Shown one piece after another: positions 32,135 through 42,482 of a DNA stretch of 64,000 nt (its first letter is position 1; every line of letters starts with the position of its first letter). The DNA is from Prorocentrum cordatum. Its lineage: Eukaryota > Sar > Dinophyceae > Prorocentrales > Prorocentraceae. The position numbers were made by a program, and so were the translations under genes. Under the pieces are notes generated by a model that had not been told where the DNA came from, ran no database searches, and saw only the letters and a list, made by a program, of their open reading frames with translations. The stretch is taken from NCBI GenBank assembly GCA_963575745.1, contig CAUYUJ010022542.1:1-64000 (forward strand), in the 5' to 3' direction.

Positions 32135-32455
32135 TGAACTCGCGCGGAAAGTGAACTCCTGATGTCTGTTTTGGGCGTTCGGGGTAAGAGCAACGTCTAA
32201 CATCGCGCGGGTAGTGAACTCCACCTGGTATCTTTTGTGGACGTTCGCGGTGAGCGGTGACTGAAGTTGCGTGGATTGTGAATTCCATTTGGTATTCTTT
32301 GTGGACGTTCGGGGCGAGCGGCACGTCGAAATTTGCGCGGATCGTGAACTCCATCTGGGTATTTTTGCGGAAGTTCGGGGTCAGCGGCACGTCTGAACTG
32401 GCGCGGATAGCGAAGTCCATTTTGTACCCCCTGTGGACGTTCGGGGAGAGCGTTT
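32135..32455. repeat. 63-68-bp tandem repeat, 5 copies
   Basis: Landmarks GTGAACTCC/GTGAATTCC/GCGAAGTCC at about 32150, 32214, 32277, 32345 and 32410, each followed by GGACGTTCGGGG or a variant. Confidence 0.88.
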
Positions 32456-32880
32456 ACGCGACATGCGAAGTTGATGTTGGTGTACGTTCTTGCCAAGCTC
32501 TTTGATTTCACTCGCTTCCCGTTCATGTCAAGAAAGGTTTCGAAAACGAGCGTTTTGCTCGAGACATCCTCGCCACATCGTGAAATTGGGGGTCGTAGCT
32601 TAAGACGTATGTTGCTAACAATTGGCGTTTCGCCCGAGACCTCCTCCAATAATTAGATTTTGACATCGCTCGCCTAATTTTCGGATCCTCGAAACTGGGC
32701 GTTTCGCCCGAGACATCCTCGAAAACATGGTATGTCGAAAGAGCTCTTGTAAGGCATCTGTTCGAAGCGATCTCGGATGACCTCCAAGAGGCCCAAGAAG
32801 CGGAAGTATTGAAAAAAACATGGTGTTTAACCTTTTCGTTTAAAAAATCAGCGTTCCACTCGAGACATCCCTTACAACAT
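32456..32880. repeat. CTCGAGACATCC motif cluster, part 2
   Basis: Motif copies at about 32552, 32625, 32700 and 32852. 32440-32540 is also similar to 34080-34180 (CTCTTTGATTTCACTCGCTTCCC versus CTCTTCCCTTTCACGCGCTTCCC regions). Confidence 0.85.
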
Positions 32881-32904
32881 GCATTCAAACGGGCCCTCGA
32901 AGCC

Positions 32905-33195
32905 ATCTGGTCTCCTCCTCCTCCTCCTCCTTCTCCTCCTCTTCCTCCTGCTCCCCCTCCTCTTCCTCCTTCTCCTTCTCATTCTCCCCCTCCTCCTCCT
33001 CCTCCTCCTCCTCCTTTTCTTCTTCCTCCTCCTGTTTTTGCTTCTCCACCTCCTCCTCCTCCCGTTTTTCCTCCTTTTCTTTCCTCCTCCTCCTCCGCCT
33101 CGTCTTCCTCCTCCCGGTCTTTCTCCTTCTCTTTCCTCCTCCTCCTCCTCCTCCTCCTTCTGCTCCTGTTCCTCCTCTTCGTCGTCCAGCCCGGG
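32905..33195. repeat. (TCC/TTC)n pyrimidine tract
   Basis: Near-pure pyrimidine triplets. Gives long Ser/Leu/Pro or Glu/Arg frames (up to about 500 residues when joined with the next tract) that are not genes. Confidence 0.95.
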
Positions 33196-33730
33196 GGGGG
33201 CCCCCAAGACTGGGGTCGGGCTTCGGCCCCCTGGCGGAGGCGGGGACCGCCGGGCCCTCGGGGCGACAAGCCCCCGCACCCCAGGGGACGCCGCCAAAGT
33301 GCGGTTTCCTTCCCCCGGGGGGGTCGCCAGGTCCCGAGGCCTCCCCCAGGGCGGTGCTGGATCCCCCCCCGGCGCTCGCCGCCCTGGGGCGGGACCGGCG
33401 GCTCGTCTCTGTCGTGTCGTTCGTCCGTGTCGTGTCGTGCGTGTCGTGTCGTGGGCGTTGCGTCCCCCCGTCGCGTCGCGTCGTGTCGTGCCGCTTTTTG
33501 GTTCGGTCCTGGGTGTCCTGGGGTCCGAAACCTGGGCCCCTGGGGGCGGGTGGCGCGGCGCCGTCTGTTGGCGGCGCCGCGCAGCCCGTCCTTTGGGACC
33601 CCCGTCGTTTTTCCCCGCGTGGTTCGGTCGGGCTCGCCCGCCGGCCGCGCGCGCGGGGCGCCGCGCCGCCTGCGCCGGCGCGGCGACACCCTGCGGGCTG
33701 AAGGCTGCTGCGTGGTGCGGAAAAAAGTCC
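33196..33730. other. GC-rich insert between pyrimidine tracts
   Basis: No supported gene. 33405-33490 contains a GTGTC/GTCGT short repeat (CGTGTCGTGTCGTGCG). Confidence 0.6.
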
Positions 33731-33990
33731 TCTTCGTCGTCCTCCTCCCCGTCCCTCATCACCCTCTGTTCCTGCTTCTGCTGCTGCTGCTGTTCCTCCT
33801 CCTCCTCCTCCTCCTCCTCCTCCTCCTCCTCCACTTCCTCCTCTTCCCCCTCCCCCTCCTCCTCCTCCTCCTCCTCCTCCTCCTCCTCCTCCCTCCCCCT
33901 CCTCCTCCTCCTCCTCCTCCTCCTCCTCCTCCTCCTCCTCCTCCTCCTCCTCATTCTCCTCCCCCTCCTCCCACGGTTGTCGTTTTCGCC
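33731..33990. repeat. (TCC)n pyrimidine tract
   Basis: Mostly pure TCC from about 33798 to 33970 with CCCTCC interruptions. Confidence 0.95.
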
Positions 33991-34179
33991 GTCGTCCTCC
34001 TCGCGCGGAGGAGTGAGGGGGATAACCAGGAAGATGTTTGTAAACGTTCGGTGGGCGCGTGCCCATACGCATCCTGTGCGAGCGTTCGGGGAGCTCGCCT
34101 ACATTACATGTGCTCACGATGCTGCTGCAAGTTCTTGCGCAACTCTTCCCTTTCACGCGCTTCCCGCCCACGCCAGGAA

Positions 34180-36240
34180 AGGTTCACCAACGCAGCGATT
34201 TCGCTCGAGACATCCTCCGCAAAATGGAGATGCTTGAGGTTTTCGGTTAAGACGCGTTCTGTTAAAACTGACGTGTTCGCTCGAGACGTCCTCAGAAAAA
34301 CAGGATGTCGAAAAATCGTACATGATTTTGTTGCGCATGGAAAATGAGCGTTTCGTCTGAGACATCTTCGAACACATGATAGGTTGGAGAAGTTGTTGTA
34401 TTACCTCTCATGTGAAAAATGCGCTCTCGCTCAGGACATCCTCCGAATATCGGGAGGGGCGCGGCAAACCGAAAAAGGAACACGGCAGAAACTGATCATT
34501 TCGTTGAGGACATCCTCCAAACATGAGATGTTCGCAACATCGCTTCGACATCGTTCTCGACTTGCTTCAAAATGAGGAACTGAGAGCCCCATGCGGAGCC
34601 CAAGATGGTTCCAACAGCCCCCTGACGACTGCCGAAAATTATGATATCGCTGGGGACATCGTCGACAACAATGAACAAATGCAGCAACATCGGTTTGAAA
34701 ACTGCGGCTCTAACGTTGTTTTGGAATCGTTCCAGCAAAAGGCATCATGATGGTCTAAGCCAGCCTTCTAAAAATAACGATTTCGCTACGGACATCCTCA
34801 ACACAACAGGGTGTCTAACATCGCACTGTAATGATATGGGGGGCATCGAGACGGCCGCAAAAGGGCCCCCCAAACGAGCCCCAATATGACCCCCACGAAC
34901 GCCTTCGAGGCGACCCCAGCATGTGATTTCGCTTGAGACATTTTCACAACACTGATCTGTTCTTAACATCGGTTCTATCACACCCAAGCGTTATCTCTTA
35001 GAGTGGATTCTGCCGTGATCCTGGTCTTTTTCTGTTTTGTTCCTTCGTTATTGGGGCCTCTTCTGCCATGCTCCTTGGCTCTTGGGGTCTATTCTGCCGT
35101 GGTCCTGCCGTGCTCCTTCGTTCATAGGGCCTGTTCTGCCGTGTTCTTGTTTTTTGTCTGCCGTGCTCCTTCGCTCGTCGTGCCTATTCTGCCGTGCTCC
35201 TGGTCCTTTTTTTCTGCCGTGCTGGGATGGTGAAGCAGTCGAAGGTTTTTGTTGTGTATAACAAATGAGCGGTTCGCCCGGGACATCTTCGAACAATTGG
35301 TATGTTGGAAAAGTTGTTGTAGTATTTCTCATATAATGTTGGCGCTATCGCTGCAGACGTCCTTAGAACATCGGGAGGGGCGCGGCAGACAGACAAAAAT
35401 AATCACGGCAGAAAATTACAGCTTCGTTGGGGACGTCTTCAAAACATATGTTCGCAACATCGCCTCGACATCGTTCTCGAAGTGTTTCAATATGATGACA
35501 TGAGAGCCCCAAAAGGAGCCCAAGATGGTTCCAACAGCGCCCTGGAGACTGCCGGACATGACGATTTCGCTGGGGACATCTTCGACACATGAACAAATGC
35601 AGCAACATCGTTTTGAAAACTGCTGTTCTAACATCGTCTTGGAATCGCTCCTGAAACGGCTTCCTGATGATCTAAGCCAGCCTTCTAAACATAACGATTT
35701 TGCTAGGGACATCCTCAAAACATCAATGTGTCTAACAACGCACTGTAATGATTGTGGGGGGCAAGGCGGCCGCAAAGGGCCCCACATGAGCCCCAATATG
35801 ACCCCCAAGAGCGCCCTCGAGACGACCCAAAATGGCGATGTCGCTTTAGACATCCTCACTCGAGTTGTATGGTCGCAACATCGAGTTTATCAAACATGAG
35901 CGGCTCGCTGGAGACACCCCCCAAAATGGGAAGTCGCGATTGTGACATATGTTCAAAACACGTATGTCTCGCCTGAGACATCTTCACAAAAAAAGAAGAT
36001 AGTTTGGAGAGGCTGTATTACTACCTCGCATGTTAAAAATGGCGCTCTCGCTGCAGGCATCCTCAGAACATCGGGCGGAGGCAGACGGACAAAAAAGAGT
36101 ATGACAGAGAATGAGCAGTTCGCTGGGGACATCCTAAACAATGGTATGCTCTTAACATTGTCTTGCCATCGCTCTTGCAGTGTCCCGGAGATGGCGATTT
36201 CGCTGCAGACAGTTAAAACATATCTTCGCGTCGTCGTCTT
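34180..36240. repeat. CTCGAGACATCC motif cluster, part 3, with 0.92-kb tandem duplication
   Basis: About 19 motif copies (for example 34198, 34272, 34348, 34421, 34499, 34650, 34778, 34927, 35270, 35342, 35432, 35565, 35696, 35840, 35902, 35964, 36044, 36116, 36198). Superimposed on this, 34375-34910 and 35295-35830 are a diverged tandem duplicate with an offset of about 918 bp (shared GCAGCAACATCG, GGTTCCAACAGC, AGCCAGCCTTCTAAA), and 36000-36140 starts a third partial copy. No coding frame is supported. Confidence 0.85.
34990..35235. repeat. CTGCCGTGCTCC minisatellite, short outlier block
   Basis: Seven or so imperfect units (TCTGCCGTGCTCCTTCGCTC and variants) inside the duplicated region, related to the main array at 36315-38262. 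Confidence 0.88.
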
Positions 36241-36244
36241 GAAA

Positions 36245-36310
36245 CCGAAAGGAACACGGCAGAACAAGACGAGGAGCACGGCAGACCACGTAGGAGCTTT
36301 GCAGACGAAA
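36245..36310. repeat. Inverted copies of the CTGCCGTG unit at the array's left edge
   Basis: GGAACACGGCAGAACA and AGGAGCACGGCAGACC are the reverse complement of the array unit. Matching inverted copies lie at the right edge (38430-38540). Confidence 0.8.
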
Positions 36311-36314
36311 AGGC

Positions 36315-38262
36315 AGCAGGGTCCTTTTCTGCCGTGCTCCTTCGCTCTTGGAGCCTATTCTGCCGTGTTCTTGGTCTTTTTTCTGCCGTGCTCCTTCGCT
36401 TTTGGGGTCTATTCAATATTCTGCCGTGCTCCTCAGCTCGTGGGGTCTATTCTTTCGTGCTCCTGGTCTTTTCTGCCGTGCTCCTTCGCTCTTGGGCCTT
36501 TTCTGCCGTGCTCCTGGTCTTTTTCTGCCGTGCTCCTTAGTTCTTGGGGTCTGTTCTGCCAGTGCTCCTGATCTGTTTTCTGCCGTGCTCCTTCGCTCTC
36601 GGTGCCTATTCTGCCGTGCTCTTAGCTCTTAGGGTCTATTCTGCCGTGCTCCTGGCCTTTTTCTGCCATGCTCCTTTGCACTTGGGGCCTATTCTGCCGT
36701 GCTCCTTAGCTCTGGAGGTCTACGCTGCCGTGTTCCTGGTCTTTTTTCTGCCGTGCACTCTAGCTCTTGGGGCCTATTCTGCCGTGCTACTGGTCTTCTT
36801 CTGCCGTGCTCTTTAGCTCTTGGGGCCTGTTCTGCCGTGCTGCTGGTCTTTTTCTGCCGTGCTCCGTCGCTCTTGGGGCCTATTCTGCCGTGCTCCTTCG
36901 CTCTGGGGTCTATTCTGCCGTGCTCCCGTTTTTTTTTCTGCCGTGCTCCTCAGCTCTTGGGGTATTTCCTGCCGTGCTCGTGGTCTTTGTCTGCCGTGTT
37001 CCTGGTCGTTTTCTGCCGTGCTCCTTCGCTCTTGGGGTCTACTCGGCCGAGCTCCTGGTCTTTGTCTGCCGTGCTCCCTCGCTCGTCGTACCTATTCTGC
37101 CGTGCTCCTGATCTTTTTTTCTGCCGTGCTCCGTCGCTCTTCGTGCCTATTCTGCCGTGCTTCTGGTCTTTTTTCTGCCGTCCTCCCTAGCTCTTAGGAT
37201 CTACTTTGCCGTCCTCCGTCGCTCTTGGGGCCCATTCTGCCGTGCTCCTTCGCTCGGCAGCTCGTGGTGCCTTTTCTGCCGTGCTCCTTAGCTCTTGGGG
37301 TTTCTTCTGCCGTGCTCTTTATTCTGCCGTGCTCCTGGGGTCTTTTTCTGCCGTGCTACTTCGCTCTTGAGGCCTATTCTGCCGTGGTCCTGATCTTTTT
37401 CGGCCGTCCTCCTTAGCTCTTGGGGTCTATTCTGCCGTGCTCCTGTTTTTTTTGCCGTGCTTCGCTCTTGGGGTCTAGTCTGCCGTGGTCCTTCGCTCTT
37501 CGGGTCTATTCTGCCTGGCTCCTGGCCTTTTTCTCTATGCCGGGCTCTTGTTTTCTTTCTGCCGTGCTCCTTAGCTCTTGGGGCCTATTTGCCGTGCTCC
37601 TTAGCTCTTGGGGCCTATTTTGCCGTGCTCCTTAGCTCTTGGGGTCTATTCTGCCGTGCTCCTGTTTTTTTTGCCGTGCTCCTTCGCTCTTGGGGCCTCT
37701 TCTGCCGTGTTTCTGGTCTTTTTCTGCCGTGCTACTCAGCTCTTGGGGTCCATTCTGCCGTGCTCCTGGTCGTTTTCTGCCGTGTTCCTTCGCTCTTCGG
37801 GCCTCTTCTGCCGTGCTCGTTCGCTCTTGGGGTCTAGTCTGCCGTGCTCCTGGTGTTTTTCTGCGGTACTCCTTGGCTCTTCGGGTCTATTATGCCAGGC
37901 TCTTGGTTTTTGTTCTGCCGTACTCCTTAGCTCTTGTGGTCTATTGTGCCGTGTTCTTGTCTTTTTCTGCCGTTCTCCGTCGCTCTTGGGCACTATTTTG
38001 CCATGCTGCTTAACTATTGGGGTCGATTCTGCCGTGCTCCTGGTCTTTTTCTGCCGTGCTCCTTCGCTCTTGGGGCTTATTCTGCCGTACTCCTTAGCTC
38101 TTGTGGTCTACTGTGCCGTGTTCTTGTCTTTTTCTGCCGTTCTCCGTCGCTGTTGGGCACTATTCTGCCATGCTGCTTAACTATTGGGGTCGATTCTGCC
38201 GTGCTCCTGGTCTTTTGCTGCCGTGCTCCTTCGCTCTTGGGGCTTATTCTGCCGTCATCTGG
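36315..38262. repeat. 1.95-kb two-module CTGCCGTGCTCC minisatellite
   Basis: Two units alternate irregularly: A, CTGCCGTGCTCCTGGTCTTT (about 22 bp), and B, CTGCCGTGCTCCTTCGCTC plus TTGGGGYCTATT (about 31 bp). About 70 units in all. Frames give Ala/Leu/Pro/Cys-rich hydrophobic peptides of up to 190 residues that are not genes. Confidence 0.95.
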
Positions 38263-38580
38263 CAGCGCGCCCGCAAGATCCGCCACAATCGAACGACCCC
38301 CAGAGATCCGCCACAGAGCGAGCACCCCCAAGAATCCGCCAAAACAAGAACCCCCTCGGATCCATCCGTCAAACCGAGCGCGCCCGGAAGTTCCGCCACA
38401 ACCACCATAGCGACGATCCGCACGGCAGAGTACAGGAGTGTGGCAGAACACACAGAGAGCACACAGGAGCACGGCAGAACGCAGGAACACGGTAGAACAC
38501 AGGAGCACGGCAGAACACACAGGAGCACGGCACAGCACCCCCCCGCGCGCACGCCAACACGCGCGCCACGACATGCTTGC
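38263..38580. repeat. Array edge with inverted ACGGCAGAACAC units
   Basis: 38270-38400 has short CCGCCAC/GATCCGCC units. 38430-38540 carries five GGAGCACGGCAGAACACA-type units, the complement of the main array. Confidence 0.8.
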
Positions 38581-39331
38581 GCGGCAGACCAACAGCAGAT
38601 CATACTTCATATGCTTGGTGGACTAAAGCGACGCTTCCCGTTCTTGTCCGGTCAGGTTCTATCGGGCGAAGAGAACTATGCACATGCACCGATCCTGGCA
38701 AGGCCCATTTTTGACCCAGGATCGGTGCATGTGCCTTCCTGGCCAAGGTAGGAGGGCGTATTCACCGATCCTGGGCTCAGGATGGGCCTGGCCAGAATCG
38801 GTGCATGTGCATAGTTCTTTTCCCTCTATTCTAGCAAGCCTCAACGGGCCAAGGGGCACGGTGGCGGATTTCGGCAGCGTGTTCCACGAGGTCGCAGCCT
38901 ACACCATGCTCAACATGCTCGTGCGGAGCGGCCGGGCACCGGGGGTCGAGACAATCGACTTCTGCGAGGGCAATTGCTGCCATACACAAGCGCCCAAGGC
39001 GATTCTGACTTCCCCGTGCGGCCATAAGATGAATCTGATAAATGATGATGTCAGGGACATCTTCGAGGGCGTGCTGCGAATGTACAAAGCCACGGAAAAG
39101 GCGAATCGGTCGGGCTCCGCGTCGCGCTTACCTCGCCTTGGGCGTCTTTGATGTTCGCAGCTCGTGCTCATACCAGTGGAGTGTGATCTTCCAGCCAATG
39201 TTGGCCAACCTCATTTCTGCAGGTCTCAACTGGCACGAACGGCGGCGCGGCGCCAACCATAGTTTGGGATGGCTCAGATCCTCGTAGTTGGGCGCTCCAT
39301 CTTAGGTATCGAACATACGGCGAATCACCGC
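38580..39331 (+). CDS. Candidate gene split by a small TIR element
   Basis: Downstream of the TIR element one frame reads ASLNGPRGTVADFGSVFHEV, AAYTMLNMLVRSGRAPGVET, IDFCEGNCCHTQAPKAILTS and RDIFEGVLRMYKATEKANR to a TGA at about 39149. It has balanced composition unlike the repeats around it. A further segment 39150-39290 (SCSYQWSVIFQPMLANLISA) may be a following exon. Upstream of the element a frame ending TLPVLVRS (to 38655) joins it in phase if a GT-AG intron 38656-38834 that contains the element is removed. I do not recognise a family; IDFCEG resembles the start of a SAM-binding fold (motif I) but the usual glycine pattern is not convincing. Hypothetical protein fragment. Confidence 0.45.
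38666..38824. mobile_element. Small TIR element (about 155 bp) in the candidate gene
   Basis: Arms AGAACTATGCACATGCACCG (38671-38690, continuing ATCCTGGCAAGGCCCAT) and its complement at 38783-38818 match over about 37 bp with two or three differences. A third partial copy of the arm (AGGATCGGTGCATGTGCC) lies inside at 38719-38736. Flanks share TCTAT (38658-38662 and 38825-38829), possibly a target duplication. Unrelated in sequence to the AAGTCGGG family. Confidence 0.78.
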
Positions 39332-39379
39332 CGCCCCCTGCCTTTTGGAATCGCCCATGTGGCCGAGCGTGGCAAAACC

Positions 39380-39720
39380 CCAAGCTATCGGGACCGTGTG
39401 CGAGGGCTCAATCGAGCTCCGAGAGGCGTCCCGAGAGAGCCCAAAAAGGCCCAAATCATTGATGTGCACTGGTTTATTCGATGTTGTTCGCTTTCACGCG
39501 TTCTCGAGCTTCCAATGCTCGAAGACGACAGAAGACGCCCACAAAACCGCCCCAAGACCGCCGAAGAAGCACAGAAGACCCCCAAAACGGTTTCAGGGAG
39601 CCCGAAAATTGCTCAGGAGAAGCCCCCGACGGCCCAAGAAAGCCCCAGGACAGGCCCAAGCTGGGCCACAGAGCGGGAGCGACCCCAAGGCGCTCCAAGA
39701 CGGCCCAGATGGCCTGGGCC
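39380..39720. repeat. CCAAGA/GGCCC degenerate array
   Basis: Irregular 12-18-bp repetition of CCAAGACCGCC, GCCCAAGAAAGCCCC and similar; same family as 14880-15460 on the other strand. No gene. Confidence 0.75.
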
Positions 39721-40170
39721 TCCCCCCTCCGTCCCTCCTTCCCTTCCGCCCCCCCCCGTTGCCCCCATTCCCTCCTCTCTCCTCTTTCTCCCCTCGCCCC
39801 TCAGCTTCCGTGCTCCTCCCTCCTCTCCTGGGACGGCCCCGCCAGAGCGCCAGACATGCCCCGCCAGAGCGAGCGGGGCATCGCTATACCCTATCATTTC
39901 ACAAGTTGCTTTCCCCCTCCCACCCCTCAAGGGCGGCCCAGGCAGAGGGAGAGAGTTCTGACTACGCGTCTATGTGCGTCGATGGCATGGGCCCCAAAAC
40001 GCTGGAAATCGTCGTTGTGACCACAGCGAGGCTTACAGCGGCACCCGTGGCTAATCTGCGAGTAGAACCTAAGCGCGCGCGTAGCGCGCGCGTGTATACA
40101 TATATGGGAGATCCCGGCCCCCGCGCCCCGGGCCGGAACCTCCCTTGTATATGCATGGGTCCCTCCCCTG
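39721..40170. other. Pyrimidine tract and GC-rich spacer
   Basis: 39721-39830 is CCT/CTCC-rich. 40063-40093 is a GCGCGCGCG hairpin (separate entry). No gene supported. Confidence 0.6.
40063..40115. repeat. AAGCGCGCGCG/CGCGCGCGTG hairpin with TATACATATA tail
   Basis: AGAACCTAAGCGCGCGCG is followed by TAGCGCGCGCGTG, forming a near-perfect palindrome, then TATACATATATG. The same arrangement is at 45693-45770. Confidence 0.75.
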
Positions 40171-40395
40171 GCGGCGTCCCCAGGGGCTCCGAGACGGCCC
40201 CAAGAAGGCCGAGGAGGCCCCCAAGTGGTCCCAGAGGGCCCCGAGACGCCGAAAGATCGCTCCAAGACGCCCACGATGATCCCATGACGGCTTCAGTGGC
40301 CTCCAAAACGTGGCTAGCGGTCTCCAAGAGGCCTTCCCAAGAGGGTCCCAAGAGGCAAAACAGGCCCAACAATGTCAATGCACAACCCAAGAGCC
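40170..40395. repeat. CCAAGA/GGCCC degenerate array
   Basis: GGCCCCAAGAAGGCC-type units at 12-21-bp spacing. Confidence 0.75.
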
Positions 40396-40400
40396 TTCCA

Positions 40401-40672
40401 GTATGTATGTATATATGTGTGTATATATATATATATATGAGTGTGTAGGTTTATGTGCGTATGTATGTATGTATGCATGCATGCATGCATGCATGCATGT
40501 ATGTGTGTATGTATGTATGTATGTATGTATGTACGTATGCATGTATGTATGTATGTATGTGTGTATGTATGTATGTATGTACGTGTGTATGTATGTTTGC
40601 ATGCATGCATGCATGCATGTATGTATGTATGTATGTATGTACGTACGTACGTACGTATGTCGTATGTATGCA

Positions 40673-40711
<39 letters not shown>

Positions 40712-40980
40712 ATGTATGTATGTGTGGATGTATGTATGTATGTATGTATGTATGTATGTATGTATGTATGTATATGTGTAGGTATGTATGTATGTGTGTA
40801 TGTGTGTATGTATGTGTGTATGTCTGTGTGTATGTATGTATGTATGTATGTATGTATGTATGTATGTATGTATGTGTGTATGTGTGTATATGTATGGATG
40901 CATGCATGCATGTATGTATGTATGTATGTATGTATGTATGTATGTATGTCTCTATATATATATACTTATATATATAGATG
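40401..40980. repeat. (TATG)n microsatellite, 580 bp
   Basis: TATG/TGTA tetranucleotides with GCATGCAT, TGTC (40676-40710) and ACGT variants. Gives Cys-Met-Tyr-Val and Tyr-Ile-His-Thr frames in both directions that are not genes. Confidence 0.97.
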
Positions 40981-41089
40981 TGTATAGGGGAGGGGGCCCC
41001 GGGCCCCCCGAAGTGCACTGATTTGTCTTCTGGCCGTTTCGGGCCCGGCGGGGGGCGGGAAACAACGTCAAAGGGGGCGAGGGACGTCC

Positions 41090-41600
41090 ACGAGGGCGCA
41101 TTGATGGCCCAAGAGCGCTCCAAGAGAGCCCAAGACCGCACAAGAGCGTTCCAAAATTGGTCCAACATGGCTTTGAAGACAGCCTAAGAGGGCTTCAAGA
41201 TGGCCACGATGCCCTCAAGGGTTCCCACGAGGCACTCGGGAGGCGAACCAAGTAGGCTTCCTCAATGGTTTTTGACGGTTGTTCGTGTTCTCGTTGTTTC
41301 GTGCCTCCTACGGTCCAAGACAGCCCATGAGGCCCCAGAAACCAGCTCAAGACGGCCCAAGAGGCACCCCAAGACGGCCCAACGAGTGCCCCAAGGCGGC
41401 CCCAGAGGCGCCCAAGATCGCCCCAAGAGGGCCCTAAGAGGGGCCCAAGAGGGGGAACACGAACCGACAATTCGAGCCTTCCGCCCCAGTAGGCCTCCAG
41501 GAGGCCCCCAAGAGGCCCCCAAGAGAGACCAGGAGGCCCCCTAGAGGCCCCCTAGAGGCTCCACGAGGCCCCACAGGAGCCCCAAAAGACGCCCCACGAG
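41090..41600. repeat. CCAAGA/GGCCC degenerate array
   Basis: Very dense: GACGGCCCAAGAGGC, CCCCAAGACGGCCC and variants, about 30 units. Ends right before the spliced-leader sequence. Confidence 0.82.
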
Positions 41601-41602
41601 CA

Positions 41603-41624
41603 TCCGTAGCCATTTTGGCTCAAG
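41603..41624 (+). ncRNA. Dinoflagellate spliced leader (DinoSL) sequence
   Basis: The 22 nt starting TCCGTAGCC and ending TTTTGGCTCAAG match the published dinoflagellate spliced-leader consensus exactly, including the internal Sm-like ATTTTGG. In dinoflagellates this leader is trans-spliced to the 5' end of nuclear mRNAs. The next bases are GTGGCT, so a GT donor follows directly, as in a genuine SL RNA gene; but relict leaders also occur where a processed mRNA has been copied back into the genome. There is one copy here, with no tandem array, and the downstream sequence has no recognised gene. Which of the two it is cannot be decided from this window. Confidence 0.85.
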
Positions 41625-41980
41625 GTGGCTCTGACTGCAGTGCGCAAGCGCTCATCATAGTTGCCCATCACCATGCAGACCCCGCGACCAGGCCCCTGGG
41701 GCCCGAGGCTGCCCACTTTTCCCAAACTCCCCCCTCCCCCCGCGGTGCCCACTGTTTCCCTCGGGGTCCTTCGGGGGGCTTTCGGAGGGCCCGAAGGCGC
41801 TCCCCAGACGGTCCAGGAGGCGTCCGAGACGGTCCAAGAGTGCGCCAAGACGCCCAAGATGGCTTCAAGACGGCCCGAGAGGCCCCCCAAGCGCTTGAAG
41901 AGGGCTCCAAGAGGACACTTATGAGGGCCGCAAGGAACACACATCGCCCTGCTTCCTCGTATGTTTGGCCTATGCGTTCC
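41625..41980. other. Sequence downstream of the spliced leader
   Basis: No recognised protein. 41800-41930 is again the CCAAGA/GGCCC array. If the leader marks a retroposed cDNA, its 5' UTR would start at 41625. Confidence 0.5.
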
Positions 41981-41984
41981 TAGT

Positions 41985-42088
41985 TGTATGTATATATATA
42001 TATGTGTGTTTGTATGTATGTATGTATGTATGTATGTATGTATGTATGTATGTATGTATGTATGTATGTATGTATGTATATATATAGA
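41985..42088. repeat. (TATG)n microsatellite
   Basis: About 18 perfect TATG units bracketed by TATATA. Confidence 0.97.
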
Positions 42089-42099
42089 AGTAAATAGCG

Positions 42100-42290
42100 T
42101 CCACGACGGCCTCAGAGAACCCCAAGAGCGCCGCAAGACATCCCAACAAGGCCTCCAAGACGGCCCAAGAAGCTCCCAGGATCGCCCCAAGACGTCCCAC
42201 AGAGCCCTCCAAGACGACTTCCGTAGGCGCCTGTGGATCCCAGAGCGCTCTGAGACAGTCCAAGAGGCCCACAAGGCACCTCACTCCATA
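42100..42290. repeat. CCAAGA/GGCCC degenerate array
   Basis: CCCCAAGAGCGCCGCAAGAC-type units at 12-18-bp spacing. Confidence 0.75.
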
Positions 42291-42480
42291 CCCCTCCCCG
42301 CTCCTCCCAGATCGTTCCCATTCCTCCCCATCCCTCCCCGCTCCAGGCAGGTGTGCGCGAGGCGGTTGCGTCTCTGGCCGCGAGATCCTGCCAGTGCATA
42401 CCTACATGTACGACCACCCTTCGGGTGATAAGGAGGTTGTGTGTGTGGCGGTGTGGGGGAGGAAGGGGGACCAACTGGAG
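42291..42480. other. Unassigned sequence
   Basis: CTCCCC-rich; no gene seen. Confidence 0.5.
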
Positions 42481-42482
42481 CT

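Noticed and set aside
32809-34347. Frames of 512 and 452 residues on plus and 428 on minus
   Set aside because: Poly-Ser/Pro/Leu and poly-Glu/Arg translations of TCC tracts joined by a GC-rich insert.
31690-36240. CRISPR-like array from the spaced CTCGAGACATCC motif
   Set aside because: Repeat copies are degenerate, spacing varies from 65 to 340 bp, spacers are partly related by segment duplication, and the organism is eukaryotic.
36267-38262. Hydrophobic Cys/Ala/Leu-rich frames resembling multi-pass membrane proteins
   Set aside because: They follow the CTGCCGTGCTCC minisatellite; apparent membrane segments recur with the DNA unit.
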